Assembly: GCF_001746835.1 (NCBI RefSeq)
Contig: NZ_CP016094.1
Span: 1,860,001 to 1,924,000, forward strand
Direction: 5' to 3'
From: Lacunisphaera limnophila
Lineage (GTDB): Bacteria; Verrucomicrobiota; Verrucomicrobiia; Opitutales; Opitutaceae
DNA: 64,000 nucleotides
Position 1 is the first letter of the stretch, and each line of letters starts with the position of its first letter. This document shows positions 1-11,140 of this stretch, piece after piece. The notes under the pieces were generated by a model. It saw nothing but the letters and a program-made list of their open reading frames with translations. It searched no databases and had not been told where the DNA came from. The position numbers and the translations under genes were made by a program.

Positions 1-3000
1 CGCAGGGTCGCCACGTCACCGGCATCGGCGGCCGCGCGGAGCCGGGCCCGGATTTCGGGGGGGAGCGGGCTTTCCCCACCGGCCGGCGCCGGGGCGGAGG
101 GCTGCCAGGTGAGGCCGAGCAGGCGGGTGAGTTGGTCGAGCAGCTGGGACTCGGCGAAGGGCTTGGGCAAAAAGTCGTTGGCGCCCGCCGCGGCGGCGGC
201 CGCGGCGTCATAGGTCAGCACCGAGGCGGAAGTCAGCACGATGGGCAGATCGGCGGTGGCGGCGCGGGCCCGCAGACGGCGGGTGAGCTCGAGACCGTCC
301 AGGCCGGGGAGTTTCACATCGAGGAAGGCGAGGTCCGGCGGCGGGAGTCCGTCCAGCGCGGCCAGGGCATCCTCGGCGCTGACAAAACGCGTGCAGTCAA
401 ACCCCAGCGGGGTGAGCAGGTCGGTCAGGACCGCGCGGTTGATCTCGTTGTCGTCCACGATCAGCACGCGCCGACGCGGGCCCTCATAACGGCCGGTGGG
501 ACCGAAGGGGGAACGGCTGGGGGTCGAGGGTGCGGTGGTGGCGGGCAGCAGGAGGGAAAAGTGAAAGCGGCTGCCGCGGCCGGGCTCGCTGTCGACCTGC
601 AGCCGGCCGCCGAGCAGTTCGACCAGGCGTTGGGTGATGACGAGGCCGAGGCCCGTGCCGGCTTCGCCCGCCGGCCGGCTGGCGGCCTGCTCGAAGGGTT
701 GGAAAAGGCGGGCCAGTTCCGCGGCGGTGAGGCCCACGCCGGTGTCGGCGACGGCGAAGTCCCAGCGGTCGCCGGTGACCCCGACCCGCAGGCTCACCGT
801 GCCCGTGCGGGTGAATTTCACGGCGTTGGAGAGCAGGTTGTCCAGCACCTGCCGGAGCTTCTGGGGATCACCCCGCACATAGCCTGACGCCTGGTCGGAG
901 GTGCCGAGGGAAAACCCCAGTCCCTTCAGGTGAGCCGCGGCCTCGTGCGCGGTGGCGAGCTCGCGTAGCAGCTGGCCGGGGTGGAACGGGGTGTCGTGGC
1001 GTTCGATCTTCCCCGCTTCGATCTTGGAGAAATCGAGCACCTCATTGATCAGGCGCAGCAGGTGCTGGCCGCTGGTCTGCACGATGCCGACGCGTTCGCG
1101 CTGTGGGCCGGTGACCGCCGGATCGCGCAGGAGGACCTGCGAGTAGCCGATGATGCCGTTGAGCGGCGTGCGCAGCTCATGGCTCATGTGGGCGAGGAAG
1201 ACGCTCTTGGCGCGGTTGGCCGTCTCCGCCTGATCGCGGGCGACGGCGAGCTCGGCCGTGCGGGCCTCGACGAGTTTCTCCAGCCGGCGTTGCTCGCGGC
1301 GCACCGCCCCCAGCCGCCAGCGGATGTACCCGACCACGAGGGCGAGGGCCAGCGCGACGTACCCGGCCAATGCGGCCGGCGAGCGGTGCCACGGCGGCGC
1401 CACGGTGAACGCATAGCGGGCGACCTCGCTCACGGTCCCCGTCGAGTCGATGGCCCGCGCCTCGAAGGTGAACGGGCCGCCCTCGAGGTTGGTGAAGTTC
1501 GTGCTCGGGGTGGCGGTCGGCTCCGACCAATGGTCGGAGTAGCCCATCAGGCGGGTCTGGTACCGCAGGCCGTCGAGCGCCCCGAAATGCGGGGCGGCGA
1601 GGTCGAAGTGGATGGGCTCGCGGGAAAACGCGAAGCGGGCCGGCGGACCCGCGGCGGCCAGCGGCTGGCTGCGGCCCTCGGCCGTGACGGAGCGCACCAG
1701 GGTTCGCCATGCCCGGACCGGGGTCGCGGGCAGGCCGAGATCGACGCGCACGGTGTTGTGGTAGCCTCGGGCCCAGAGCACGTCGCCCGCGGGCTGTTGT
1801 TCCACCCACATGACCGCCGCGCCACCGAAGCCAACCTCCTGTTGGGCCTCCGCGGACGCATCCCGCCACGCGAGGCGGCCATCGGGTTCACGGGTGAAGC
1901 GGCCGAGCGGGGGCGTGGCGACCAGCGTGTTGTCGGTGAAGGCCGAGGCCCAGGTGTCGCCGCCGCTGACGACGGTGGGCGTAAGCAGGGCCGGGGGCCG
2001 GCCCGGGACGACATAACGATCCTCAGGCACGAAGGTCCGCTGGGCCGCGTCAAAACGTCGGGCGCCCTTGTCGGTGAAGAACACTGTGCCGGCGTGACCG
2101 GGGCTCACCGTGGTCCAGACGATATTCTCCGGCAGGCCGTGGCCCCGGTGGTATTGCTCGTAGGTGGCCGTGCTCCAGTCGGTGATGTCTTCGGCGCCGG
2201 GCACGCGCCAGAAGCCGCGGCTGTAGGTGGCGAGCCACAGCGTGCCATCCTCCTCCAGCACGGCCGTGTGCGCGTCGCCCAGGTCGTAGCGCTCGGTCAG
2301 CATGCGCCAGCCGGATGAGTCATGCTGCACCACGATCAGTCCCGATCCCCCGGGCAGGTAGAAGCGGCCCGGATGCCGGCGGGAGGCGATGAGGCCGTAG
2401 CAGTTGTTGCGGGGGGTACGGACCACCAGTTCCCCCCGGCCGTCCTCGTCCGTGAGATACAGGCCATCCGTGCAGGCAATGAGCAGCTTTCCCTGGTAGG
2501 ACTCGAAGCCGAATATGTTGGTGATGTCGGCATTCAGGCGCTGGAGCTTGCCCCCGTGACCGAGCTGGTCGGGTGGCTCCAGGCGGTAGAGGCCGTCGTA
2601 GGTGCCGGCGTAAAGCCGGCCGGCGTGGCGGCCCCAGCTGTCGATGGTGCCCGGGGTGGGGCCGTTGGCGGCGTCGAAGACCGAGACATTGCCGGCGAGG
2701 GCGAAGCGCGCGGCGCCGGAATTGTAGCCGACCCAGAGGCCACCTTCGTCGTCCTCCGCCAAGCTGATGATCGAGTTGTCGGCCAGGCCGGAGGAGCGGT
2801 CGAGCAGCCGATGCGCGGAGAAGTCCGGCCGGAAAAGGCCGAGGCCCAGGCTGCTGGACCCCAGGGCGATGGTGCCGTCCCGCAGGGTTCGGATCGTATT
2901 CAGGCGGCCGCACTGGCGGATGAAGTTATTGAGGCGCTCGTTGGCGGGCGTGATCCCGCCGTCGGCCGGGTCGTAGATCCAGGCCCCGATGGTGCTGAAG

Positions 3001-3689
3001 CAAAGCAGGCTGCGGCCGTCCGCGAGCCGCGTCGCCTCCGTGCGCACGTTGTGCAGCAGGGCCGGGTCCTCGCTCAGGTTGACCAGGTGGTCGCCGTCGA
3101 TCCGGTACAGGCCTTGGCGCAGCACCTGGAAGAGGGGCGTGCCGCCCGTGGGCACCGGGACCAGCCGGGATCCGGTGCGGGGGTGGGCAAAAAACCGGAC
3201 CTCGCCCTCGCGCACCCGCACCAGGCCACGGGCGCTGGTGAAATAGACCCCATCCGGGGCCCGGTGGACAAACGTGGTGCGCCCCCAAGGCTTGGCCGCC
3301 TCGGGCAACTGCGGCAGCAACGACGCGTAATGCCAGCGGCCGTCAGCGGACTGGGTGAAATACCCGATCTCATCCATACCTCCGGACCACAGCCGGCCGT
3401 TGGCATCAGCCTCCAGTTGGAAGATATGCGCCGAGGGCGCGCGGTGGTGGGTCCAGCGGGCGCCGTCGAATTCGATGATGCCCTCCTGGTTGCCGAAGTA
3501 GATCAGGCCGTTCGGGCCATGCACGATGTCGTATACCTGGGGGTGGCCGCGGTATTCCGTCGGTCGGAAATCGCGGATCGAGGGCCGTCCAGCTTCCGGG
3601 TGGAAGATGCCCAGGTCGGCGACCCCGCGTGCCGGAAAGAGGGACAGTCCCGCTAAACAGGTCAGGAGAAGTACCCGGGGTGGCGACAT
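1..3689 (-). CDS. hybrid sensor histidine kinase/response regulator with beta-propeller sensor (C-terminus cut by window edge)
   Basis: I translated this by hand; about 1,229 codons are visible. The ATG at 3689-3687 begins a signal-like stretch ([20 protein letters not shown]). A long periplasmic region of two-component-propeller repeats follows (motifs such as [16 protein letters not shown] and [10 protein letters not shown]), then a Y_Y_Y-type domain and a membrane helix near residues 765-790. The cytoplasmic part has a HisKA box [12 protein letters not shown] with the phospho-acceptor His near residue 837. The HATPase_c boxes are [16 protein letters not shown] and GTGLGL. A receiver domain follows, with Asp near 1124 (FLDVKLPG) and the conserved Lys near 1176 (FLPKPF). 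Members of this class usually sense sugars or polymers and act on a nearby regulon; the ligand is not deducible. The gene is divergent from pepO. Whether an HPt or output domain follows lies outside the window. Confidence 0.9.
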   Translation of the reverse strand, partial: MSPPRVLLLTCLAGLSLFPARGVADLGIFHPEAGRPSIRDFRPTEYRGHPQVYDIVHGPNGLIYFGNQEGIIEFDGARWTHHRAPSAHIFQLEADANGRLWSGGMDEIGYFTQSADGRWHYASLLPQLPEAAKPWGRTTFVHRAPDGVYFTSARGLVRVREGEVRFFAHPRTGSRLVPVPTGGTPLFQVLRQGLYRIDGDHLVNLSEDPALLHNVRTEATRLADGRSLLCFSTIGAWIYDPADGGITPANERLNNFIRQCGRLNTIRTLRDGTIALGSSSLGLGLFRPDFSAHRLLDRSSGLADNSIISLAEDDEGGLWVGYNSGAARFALAGNVSVFDAANGPTPGTIDSWGRHAGRLYAGTYDGLYRLEPPDQLGHGGKLQRLNADITNIFGFESYQGKLLIACTDGLYLTDEDGRGELVVRTPRNNCYGLIASRRHPGRFYLPGGSGLIVVQHDSSGWRMLTERYDLGDAHTAVLEEDGTLWLATYSRGFWRVPGAEDITDWSTATYEQYHRGHGLPENIVWTTVSPGHAGTVFFTDKGARRFDAAQRTFVPEDRYVVPGRPPALLTPTVVSGGDTWASAFTDNTLVATPPLGRFTREPDGRLAWRDASAEAQQEVGFGGAAVMWVEQQPAGDVLWARGYHNTVRVDLGLPATPVRAWRTLVRSVTAEGRSQPLAAAGPPARFAFSREPIHFDLAAPHFGALDGLRYQTRLMGYSDHWSEPTATPSTNFTNLEGGPFTFEARAIDSTGTVSEVARYAFTVAPPWHRSPAALAGYVALALALVVGYIRWRLGAVRREQRRLEKLVEARTAELAVARDQAETANRAKSVFLAHMSHELRTPLNGIIGYSQVLLRDPAVTGPQRERVGIVQTSGQHLLRLINEVLDFSKIEAGKIERHDTPFHPGQLLRELATAHEAAAHLKGLGFSLGTSDQASGYVRGDPQKLRQVLDNLLSNAVKFTRTGTVSLRVGVTGDRWDFAVADTGVGLTAAELARLFQPFEQAASRPAGEAGTGLGLVITQRLVELLGGRLQVDSEPGRGSRFHFSLLLPATTAPSTPSRSPFGPTGRYEGPRRRVLIVDDNEINRAVLTDLLTPLGFDCTRFVSAEDALAALDGLPPPDLAFLDVKLPGLDGLELTRRLRARAATADLPIVLTSASVLTYDAAAAAAAGANDFLPKPFAESQLLDQLTRLLGLTWQPSAPAPAGGESPLPPEIRARLRAAADAGDVATL

Positions 3690-3810
3690 GCGCCGGTTTT
3701 GTAGGTGGGGGTTTCCCGCCGGTCAAATCGCATCGCGGTCCCGACCCCCGCTTGGACCGCTCATCCTGACGGGATTGCTTCGCGTGTCATAATTTCTTGG
3801 TTGCTCACTT

Positions 3811-5856
3811 ATGAATCCCCTCCTGCGCAGCCTTTTCGCCGGGGCGGCCCTCAGCGCCGCCGTCTGTCTTTGCTCCACCGCCGCCGAACCCGCGCCGCCG
3901 CTGGCGGATCCGGGCTTCAGCGTCGACAAGATGGACCTGACGGCCGATCCCCGGGTTGATTTTGCCCGCTATGCCGCCGGTGGTTGGTACGCGCGCAACG
4001 AGATCCCCGCCGACAAGTCGCGGTGGGGCGGCTTCAACGAGCTGGCCGAGCAAAACTGGGCCAAGGTGCACGCGATCCTCGACGAGGTGGCCGCCGCGCC
4101 GGCCGAGCCGGGCACCAACCGGCAAAAAGTCGGGGACTTTTACCGCTCGGCCACCGATACCGCCACGATCAACGCCCGGGGTCTGAAACCGATCGAGGCC
4201 GATCTCGCCGCGATCGCCGCCAGCGCCTCGCTCGACGAACTCATGGCCGTCGCGGTCCGCATGCACCGCGGCCTCGGTGCGCCCTTTTGCGGCTTCGCCT
4301 ATTACGCCGATTTCAAGCAGAGCGACACCTACGGCTTCTATCTCTACCAGGGCGGCCTGAGCCTGCCGTCCAAGGAGTATTATTTCTCGGACAAGTTCGC
4401 GCGGGAGCGCTGGGAGTTCATCGGCCACGTGGCCAAGATGCTCGAGGTGGCCGGCACCCCCCGGGCCACCGCATACAAGGAGGCTGAGACCGTGTTTGCC
4501 CTCGAGAAGGCCATGGCCGAGAACGCCAAGCTTCCCGTCGAGCTGCGGGACCGCGTGGCCAACTATAACAAGATGCCCATCGCGGAGGCCGTCGCCGCCT
4601 ATCCGGGCTTCCCGTTGCCGGCGCTCGTCGCCGGACTCGGGGTGCCCGCCACCGTGACCGATATCATCGTCGGCCAGCCGAAGTTTATCGAGGCCCTGGG
4701 CCGGCTCCTGACCGAGCGTCCGCTGGATGACTGGAAGCTCTACGTCCGCTGGCAGCTCCTCAATGCGTCCGCCCCCTACCTGGCCGAGGATTTCGAAAAG
4801 GAAAACTTCCGCTTCTTCAGCACCGTGCTCAACGGCACGCCCGCGCAGGAACCGCGCTGGCAGCGGGCCGCCCGGCAGGTGGACACCTCGATCGGCGAGG
4901 CGGTCGGCCAGCTGTATGTGGAGAAACATTTCCCGCCCGCCGCGAAGGCCCGGATGATGGAGATGATCGACAACATCAAGGCGGTCTTCCGCGACCGGCT
5001 CGCCACCCTCGACTGGATGTCCGACGAGACGCGCCAGAAGGCACTCGCCAAGTTCGCCCGGTTCGAACCCATGATCGGCTACCCGGAGAAGTGGCGCGAC
5101 TACTCCGCCGTGGAGGTGCGCGCCGACGACTACCTCGGCAACGTGCAGCGCGCCGCCTTCGCCCAGTCGGACCGCGTGATCGGCCGCATCGGCCAGAAGG
5201 TGGACCGCGCCGAATGGAGCCTGACCCCGCAGACGGTGAACGCCTACTACTCCCCGGTCACCAACCAGATCGTCTTCCCCGCGGGCATCCTCCAACCGCC
5301 GTTCTTCGACTTCGCCCTGGACGACGCGGTGAACTACGGCGCCATCGGCGGCGTCATCGGCCACGAGATCACGCACGGCTTCGACGACCAGGGCCGGCGG
5401 TTCGATGCCGACGGCAATATGACCGACTGGTGGACGCCGGAGGACGCCAACCGCTTCCGCGAGCGCGCGCAGAAGCTGGTGGATCAGTACAACAGCTACC
5501 AGGCGCTCCCCGGCCTCGCCATCAACGGCCAGCTCTCGCTCGGTGAAAACATCGGGGACTTTGCCGGCACCACCATCGCCTACGAGGCGCTGCAGCGCTC
5601 GCTCCTGGGCAAGGAGAAGAAGCTGATCGACGGGTTTACCCCCGAGCAACGGTTCTATCTCTCCTGGACGCAGCAGTGGCGCACGAAGTTCCGCGACGAC
5701 GCCATGCGCCTGCAGGTCGCGCGCGGCCCGCACGCGCCGGGCAACTTCCGCGCCTTCGGCCCGCTGGTGAACCAGCAGACCTTCTTCGACGCCTTCGGCA
5801 TCAAGGAAGGCGACCCGATGTGGCGGAAGCCCGAGGATCGCGCCAAGATCTGGTAA
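3811..5856 (+). CDS. pepO: M13 family metallopeptidase (PepO/neprilysin-like)
   Basis: A 681-residue secreted zinc endopeptidase, full length for M13. The ATG opens a signal peptide (MNPLLRSLFAGAALSAAVCLC, Ala-rich end near residue 25). The N-terminal M13 domain has the typical NEIPADKSRWGGF segment. The C-terminal catalytic domain has NAYYSPVTNQIVFPAGILQ, the zinc motif HEITH at residues 518-522 and the third ligand Glu579 in GENIGD. The protein ends in Trp, as family members commonly do. A Cys near the end of the signal peptide could make it a lipoprotein, which would anchor it on the periplasmic side. The family cleaves oligopeptides. The gene stands alone and is followed by an intrinsic terminator. 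Confidence 0.95.
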   Translation: MNPLLRSLFAGAALSAAVCLCSTAAEPAPPLADPGFSVDKMDLTADPRVDFARYAAGGWYARNEIPADKSRWGGFNELAEQNWAKVHAILDEVAAAPAEPGTNRQKVGDFYRSATDTATINARGLKPIEADLAAIAASASLDELMAVAVRMHRGLGAPFCGFAYYADFKQSDTYGFYLYQGGLSLPSKEYYFSDKFARERWEFIGHVAKMLEVAGTPRATAYKEAETVFALEKAMAENAKLPVELRDRVANYNKMPIAEAVAAYPGFPLPALVAGLGVPATVTDIIVGQPKFIEALGRLLTERPLDDWKLYVRWQLLNASAPYLAEDFEKENFRFFSTVLNGTPAQEPRWQRAARQVDTSIGEAVGQLYVEKHFPPAAKARMMEMIDNIKAVFRDRLATLDWMSDETRQKALAKFARFEPMIGYPEKWRDYSAVEVRADDYLGNVQRAAFAQSDRVIGRIGQKVDRAEWSLTPQTVNAYYSPVTNQIVFPAGILQPPFFDFALDDAVNYGAIGGVIGHEITHGFDDQGRRFDADGNMTDWWTPEDANRFRERAQKLVDQYNSYQALPGLAINGQLSLGENIGDFAGTTIAYEALQRSLLGKEKKLIDGFTPEQRFYLSWTQQWRTKFRDDAMRLQVARGPHAPGNFRAFGPLVNQQTFFDAFGIKEGDPMWRKPEDRAKIW

Positions 5857-5879
5857 GTCGGCCTCGGCGTTAGATCCGA

Positions 5880-5907
5880 GCCCGCGCCAACCGGCGCGGG
5901 CTTTTTT
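5880..5907 (+). terminator. intrinsic terminator after pepO
   Basis: A perfect 9-bp stem (gcccgcgcc / ggcgcgggc) with a 4-base loop is followed by a run of seven T. It begins 23 bases after the pepO stop codon. Confidence 0.9.
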
Positions 5908-5956
5908 ATTTCCTTGGTATTGGAGTAGGGTCGTTACTTGCGACGACCTAACCCCT

Positions 5957-7942
5957 TCACTTCGGCTCCGCCGGTTTCGGCAACAGCCGGGCGACGGTCA
6001 CCAGGAGCACGACCACGACAAGGGCGAGCGCGCCCCAAAATGCGACGCCGCCCTGGAGCTGGCGCAGGACGCCGCGCCCGAAGCCTTCCGCGGCGACCTC
6101 CTCCGCGCCGAGGCGGGCCGGGCTGCGCGTGGCGGTGAGCAGCGCGCGCGCGACGAGGCTGAGATCGTAGCGTGGCGCGGCGCTCCGCGGGTTGCCGTAG
6201 GCCAGGGAAAAACCGTCGGTTGCGTCTGTCCGGAAAACCAACCGGACGACCGGATGATCGGCTTTCACGCCCGCGAGGACGAGGGCGGGGTTGTCGCCGT
6301 TGTCGGTCTCCAACCACAGCGTGGCGTTGCGCGGCCGGCCCGTGAGCTCGAACACACGCGTGGGTCGCGAGCCCGGTTCGGGCGTGCGGTGCCACGGGCC
6401 GGAGGCGAGGGTGATCTCTTGGGTGCGGCCGTCATCGCGGGTGACTTTTTCGTAGAGGCGGAACTCCCGCTGGAAGAGCGTGGTTTCGGTCGCCAGCGTG
6501 AGGCGCCGGAGGGGCAGGCCCGCGTGCGGAAGTTCCAGCCGCCAGATGCTGACGGTGGGGCGCTGCGGGTCGGGTGCCGGCGCGACGGTCAATGCCAGCG
6601 AGCGGGCGAGGGCGGGGCGTTCGAGCAGGTAGGGAATCTGTTGGCCGGCGCGGAGCAGGCGCAGGTCGGCGAGATCGCTGCGGGTGCCCGCGAGGGCCGC
6701 CGCATCGAGTTCGAGCTCCTGCACCCCGGGGCTGGCGAACTGCACCGGCTTGCGGCGCGTCCAGCCGGACGGATCGAGGGGCGCACCGGTGAGCGGCACG
6801 TCGGGCAACGGCGTCTCGGCGCGCGGTTGGTAACCCGGCATGGGCTCCAGCGGTCCCGGCGAGACGAGGGCACCGCCGGCCGAACGCAGGTCCCCGGCGA
6901 AGGCAGCGAGATCGTAGCGCGGGGCCTCGGCCTGCGGATTGCCGGTGAGGAGGCGGTGGGAACCGGCGCTGGCCGCCGGGAACAGCACGCGCACGGGATG
7001 GCGCCGCACTCGCAGTCCGGTCACGGACAGCGGGGGCGAATCGCCATTATGGATTTGCACCAGCAGCTCGTGCGTCTCCGGGGTGTGATTCAGCCGCACG
7101 TCGAGACGGGCGCGGGGCGGTGCCCCGTCCACGGCCACGCGGTAGATCATGCCCCCACCGACCAGGCGCTCGCCGGACTCGCCGTCGCGCACCTCGCGGA
7201 CCGCCACGGTCACGCGGCGCATGAAGACGGGTTCGGGCGTGTCGAACTCAAGTGTGGCCAGCGGCGCATGGCGGCCGGCGAGATCGACCGTCAGGAGCGT
7301 GGTGTCGGCGAATTCCTCGCGGGCGGTGATGCGGGCGCCGACGGGGAGGTTTTCCACGGCGGGGCCGGCCGACTGCAGCAACGAGGCGCCGGTGAAGGGC
7401 ACGGTGGTGCCGCGGACGGTGAGCCGGATCCAGCGCGCGGTGCGGTGACCGAGCGGGATGTCCAGTTTCTCCCCGCCCCACTGACGAAAGAGGGGCACGC
7501 CGTCCTCCACGACGGTCCACTCCTGCCGGTCGGAGGAAATCTCCACCTTGGCCGCCCTTAGAAAATAGGGATGCGGGGTGGCGAGCGTGACGGCGGCGAG
7601 GTGGCCCGCCAGGCCCGTGGCCAGGGTGATGACCGTGTCCCCGTCAAGCAGGCGTGTCTCGAACGCGGTGGCCGGGTAAAGGACCGCCGATGGCGCCGTC
7701 GGACGGTCCAGCAACAGGGCGGTCTCGCGTCCGTCCGGCCCCAGCACGCGGAGGTCGGCGAGGTCGGGCCGGGCGGCGTCGAAGGTCGCATCGGGCAGCG
7801 CCAGGCGCACGACGCCGGGCTCCTCGACAGTGAAGGACTGCTGGTACCGCCACTCGGTAGGCACGAGGGCTGCCGTGGCGGTGGCCACGGCGAGCGCGGC
7901 CGGCAAGGCGGCGTTACGAAGTGGGCGGAGGAGTCTTTTCAT
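5957..7942 (-). CDS. DUF3999 family protein
   Basis: A 661-residue exported protein. The start ATG at 7942 gives a basic, hydrophobic leader (MKRLLRPLRNAALPAALAVA); a longer reading to 8095 would only translate the neighbouring gene out of frame. Most of the chain is beta-rich and periplasmic, with repeated units of the form RTARWIRLTV and LARHAPLATLEFDT-like strands. One C-terminal membrane helix (VAFWGALALVVVVLLVTVA) is followed by a short basic-acidic tail. The gene overlaps the end of the DUF2339 gene by 29 bases. The two families are known to occur as neighbours, so they probably form one envelope complex. The function is not established. Confidence 0.85.
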   Translation of the reverse strand: MKRLLRPLRNAALPAALAVATATAALVPTEWRYQQSFTVEEPGVVRLALPDATFDAARPDLADLRVLGPDGRETALLLDRPTAPSAVLYPATAFETRLLDGDTVITLATGLAGHLAAVTLATPHPYFLRAAKVEISSDRQEWTVVEDGVPLFRQWGGEKLDIPLGHRTARWIRLTVRGTTVPFTGASLLQSAGPAVENLPVGARITAREEFADTTLLTVDLAGRHAPLATLEFDTPEPVFMRRVTVAVREVRDGESGERLVGGGMIYRVAVDGAPPRARLDVRLNHTPETHELLVQIHNGDSPPLSVTGLRVRRHPVRVLFPAASAGSHRLLTGNPQAEAPRYDLAAFAGDLRSAGGALVSPGPLEPMPGYQPRAETPLPDVPLTGAPLDPSGWTRRKPVQFASPGVQELELDAAALAGTRSDLADLRLLRAGQQIPYLLERPALARSLALTVAPAPDPQRPTVSIWRLELPHAGLPLRRLTLATETTLFQREFRLYEKVTRDDGRTQEITLASGPWHRTPEPGSRPTRVFELTGRPRNATLWLETDNGDNPALVLAGVKADHPVVRLVFRTDATDGFSLAYGNPRSAAPRYDLSLVARALLTATRSPARLGAEEVAAEGFGRGVLRQLQGGVAFWGALALVVVVLLVTVARLLPKPAEPK

Positions 7943-10900
7943 GGACGGGGAGGAACCGCTGGTAGGCGAAGGAGGCGAGGATCGCGATGACGGCCACGGC
8001 CATGAGCGCTCCGACGCGGTACAGGGCCTGCAGGCGCGCGAGGTCGTGGAAGAAGAGCTTGAAGAGCGCGACGCTGAGCAGGGCAATGGCGGCATAACGC
8101 GGGGCCCGCTGGCCTTTCCAGATGCCGGCGCCGAGGAGACCGAGGGCGAACAGCGCCCAGGCGATGGTATAGGTCATGTCGCGCGCGAAGCTGCCGCTGA
8201 ACTTGAAGGTCAGGGTGGCGGCCCCCGGGGTCGTGAAGAAGTCGGCGATCTGGATGTTGAGCAGCAGGAAGGCGAGGATCACGGCCAGGGTATTCAGCAA
8301 CGGCGGGGCGGTGATCCCCAGCACGCGCTCCCGCGGCGGCGCCAGCAGCCGGGCGCCGAGGAAGAGCGCGGCGATCACCAGGCTATAGGCGTAGAGGTAC
8401 CAGTTGAGGATCGGGGTGTCCCCGCGCACGTGGTAGGAGAAGACCGCGCCGTTCAGGGTGAGGCGCACGAAGGCCACGCCGAGCAGCACAACGCCGGTGG
8501 CCCGCAGGCCCGGATGCGGGAGGCGGTGAAATAGCCAGAGCAGTGCCACGCCTTCCAGCGCCCAGCCGATCGTGATCCACTGGCGCTCGAACTGCAGCGG
8601 AAAGATGAGCGTGATGAAGAACAGCGTCGCGCCGCCGAACCAGGCGAGCTGGTTGAGGCGCTTGGGGTTGTCAGCCGCACCGCCCTTCAGGATGGCCCCG
8701 AGGCTCAGGAGTGGCGGGACGGCGAATAGGGCTGGCAGCAAGCCCATGAATTCATTGGGGGAGGCGGTCGCGATCACGCGGTGCACGAGCGGAAAGTGCG
8801 CGATGCCGGCGAGCGCGGCCACGGCCCAGGGGCCGGTGCGGTCGGCGAAGGTGCTTTTGAACAGGAAAGGATAAACCGCGAAGACCGCGTAGAAGCCGAG
8901 ATACCAAAAGAGGGGCAGGGCCGGGGCGGCGGCGCTGAAGTGGCGCGAATGCCACGCGAACTCGAGCGCCGCGACGCCCGCCAAGGCGCAAAGCGGCAAC
9001 CAATCGATCCGCAGCAACCGGGCGAGACCGAGCGTCAGCGCCACGAGCAGCAGCGCCAGGCCGAAGATCATCGACGGGTCCGGCACGGCCAGCCGGGCGC
9101 TGGCCATGATCAGGAGCAGGAAGGGCAGGAGGGAGGAGAAAGCTGGCAACTGGGCCTGCACGTTGCCGAAGACTTGGTCCGTGGCAGCACCCGCGCCCGC
9201 CGGCAGGCGGTCGCCGAGGCGGCGGGCGAGCCAGAAGCTGGCGGCGAAGAAGAACACGGCAAAACCGCCGATGGCCAGCAGCAGCGTGAACGGCAGGTCG
9301 AGTCCGGCGGGGACGCGGAAGAGGCACAGGCCGGTGGCGATCAGGGTGAGCACCAACACGGCGGCGACGGAGGCGAGGGAGGCCGTGGCCACGGCGAGGC
9401 CGATGGCCAGCACGTCGATCAGCAGGATGGCCGGCCAGATCACGAAGGGCACGGCATCCAGCTGCCAGATGGGCAGCAGCAACAGGAGCAGCGTCAGCGG
9501 GGCGAACAGCTGGCTCCAGCCCGTGCCGCCTGCCTCGGGCCGCACCCGCTCCAGCCAGAGCGGGAACACGGTGTGCAGGCCGGCAAAGCCGAGATAGAAC
9601 GCCAGCGCCCAGGGCAACCGGGCATCGGTCAGGTGGCCACCGGTCCAGAGGCCGAGCAGGGCGAAGGCCGCCAGGCCGGCGAGGACGTGGATCCGGGGCA
9701 GAAAGTCATCGCGCCAGGCCAGGCTGAGCAGCGCCGCGTCCAGCAACAGCACGAAGCCGAGGTAGAGCGGGACCTGGCCGGCCACGGACGGGAAGCTGAG
9801 AAAGTACAGGGCGTAGGCGAAGCCGACGAGGGGCAGCGCGGCGGCGGTGAGTGAGAACGCGCGGGAGCGCAGGTCGCGGCGGCGCGCCAGCTCGGCGGCG
9901 GCGAGATAAAGCGCCGTGGAGCCGAGGCAGACGATCATGGCGACGGGGCTCTTCTCCGCGTTGAAGAACCGCCCGGTCCAGCCGAACAGCATCAACACGG
10001 TGCCCGCCGCGCCCATCGGCACCAGGTGGCGCCAGCCGGTGCGCAGGGCCACGGCAATCAGGCCGGCGTCCAGCAGGGCGAGATAACCAAACAGGCCGAC
10101 CGGGTTGTCCCGGCCGGTGGAAAGCAGCACCGGGGTCAGGAACCCGCCGAGCATGCCGAGGATGGCGACGACCTGGGCCGGCAGCCGCACAGCGAGGATG
10201 AAGGCCGTCGCGGTGATCAGTACCATGAGCAGGAAAGTCGGCACCGGCCCGAAGAATGCGAAGTGGTAGACCGAGTTGCAGGCGAAGGTCACCGCGTAGA
10301 GCGAGACCACGCCCGCCGCGATGAGCGTCTGCGCCGTGATGCGGTAGCGCTCGCGATCAAGCTTCAGGCCGCCGATGATCAGGCCCGCGCCGGTGAGGAA
10401 GCCGAGGGCCACGCGCACCTCGGGCGGGATGAGGTCATGCTCGAAGGAATATTTGACGAAGAACGCGACGCCCAGGAAGAGAGCGAGACCGCCGAGCCAG
10501 GCGAAGAGCTTTGCGCCCATGAACTGTTCCCAGTTGATCGCCGGCCGGTCGGGGGTGGCGGGCGGTACATACACCGGCACCGTGGGCCGGGTAGGTGCGG
10601 GGATGACCGGTGGCAGGAGAGGCGGCTCGATGACCGAGGGCGTAACGATGGGAGTGGAGGTCGCCGCCGCCGGCATGACGGGCACCGGCGCCACGACCAG
10701 CGGAGGTGGGGGCACGACGACCGCGGCCACGGCGGGGGCGGGCGCAACCGGTGGGGTGGGTTGGGGCGGGACCGCGGCCGGGGCCGGCGGGCGGGCGCGG
10801 AGATCCCGCAGTTCGTTTTCGGCGTACCCGAGGCGCTGCCGGAGCGAATCCACCTCCGCGTCATGGCCGCGGATCTTCAGGATCGTCCAGAGCGGGAGGA

Positions 10901-10952
10901 TGATCAGGGTGGCGACAAGATAGATCAGCAGGAGGATCAGCAGCGTTTCCAT
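7914..10952 (-). CDS. DUF2339 polytopic membrane protein
   Basis: A 1,012-residue integral membrane protein. An N-terminal membrane helix (LLILLLIYLVATLIILPLW) is followed by a short coiled coil (residues about 30-55) and a Pro/Ala/Val-rich linker to about residue 130. The DUF2339 signature segment WEQFMGAKLFAWLGGLALFL comes next, then a long array of more than twenty hydrophobic helices to the C-terminus. It is first in a two-gene operon with the DUF3999 gene, with overlapping ends. Length and architecture fit the family. No catalytic motif is visible and the role is unknown. Confidence 0.88.
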   Translation of the reverse strand: METLLILLLIYLVATLIILPLWTILKIRGHDAEVDSLRQRLGYAENELRDLRARPPAPAAVPPQPTPPVAPAPAVAAVVVPPPPLVVAPVPVMPAAATSTPIVTPSVIEPPLLPPVIPAPTRPTVPVYVPPATPDRPAINWEQFMGAKLFAWLGGLALFLGVAFFVKYSFEHDLIPPEVRVALGFLTGAGLIIGGLKLDRERYRITAQTLIAAGVVSLYAVTFACNSVYHFAFFGPVPTFLLMVLITATAFILAVRLPAQVVAILGMLGGFLTPVLLSTGRDNPVGLFGYLALLDAGLIAVALRTGWRHLVPMGAAGTVLMLFGWTGRFFNAEKSPVAMIVCLGSTALYLAAAELARRRDLRSRAFSLTAAALPLVGFAYALYFLSFPSVAGQVPLYLGFVLLLDAALLSLAWRDDFLPRIHVLAGLAAFALLGLWTGGHLTDARLPWALAFYLGFAGLHTVFPLWLERVRPEAGGTGWSQLFAPLTLLLLLLPIWQLDAVPFVIWPAILLIDVLAIGLAVATASLASVAAVLVLTLIATGLCLFRVPAGLDLPFTLLLAIGGFAVFFFAASFWLARRLGDRLPAGAGAATDQVFGNVQAQLPAFSSLLPFLLLIMASARLAVPDPSMIFGLALLLVALTLGLARLLRIDWLPLCALAGVAALEFAWHSRHFSAAAPALPLFWYLGFYAVFAVYPFLFKSTFADRTGPWAVAALAGIAHFPLVHRVIATASPNEFMGLLPALFAVPPLLSLGAILKGGAADNPKRLNQLAWFGGATLFFITLIFPLQFERQWITIGWALEGVALLWLFHRLPHPGLRATGVVLLGVAFVRLTLNGAVFSYHVRGDTPILNWYLYAYSLVIAALFLGARLLAPPRERVLGITAPPLLNTLAVILAFLLLNIQIADFFTTPGAATLTFKFSGSFARDMTYTIAWALFALGLLGAGIWKGQRAPRYAAIALLSVALFKLFFHDLARLQALYRVGALMAVAVIAILASFAYQRFLPVHEKTPPPTS

Positions 10953-11140
10953 GGGAGCGGGAGGTCGGCGCTCAGCATACCCGAAGCCGGGCGGGGACCG
11001 TTAATCGAATAAACTGATGCGGCCCATCGACCGGAAGGGTGGACCGGGGCGGCACGCGGAACGGGCGGTGAGGGAGTGGGTCCGTGACGGGGACACCAAA
11101 CCGCCGGCCCCACCGGCTGGCAAGCGCAGGCTCGGGACGC

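Noticed and set aside
3805-5733. Long minus-strand open frame opposite pepO
   Set aside because: It is antisense to a full-length M13 peptidase with all motifs; its product is Gly/Val/Arg-rich with no domain. High GC content creates such frames.
8781-9854. Gln/Glu/Arg-rich plus-strand frame opposite the DUF2339 gene
   Set aside because: Its composition is the mirror of membrane helices on the other strand; it has no start signals or domains.
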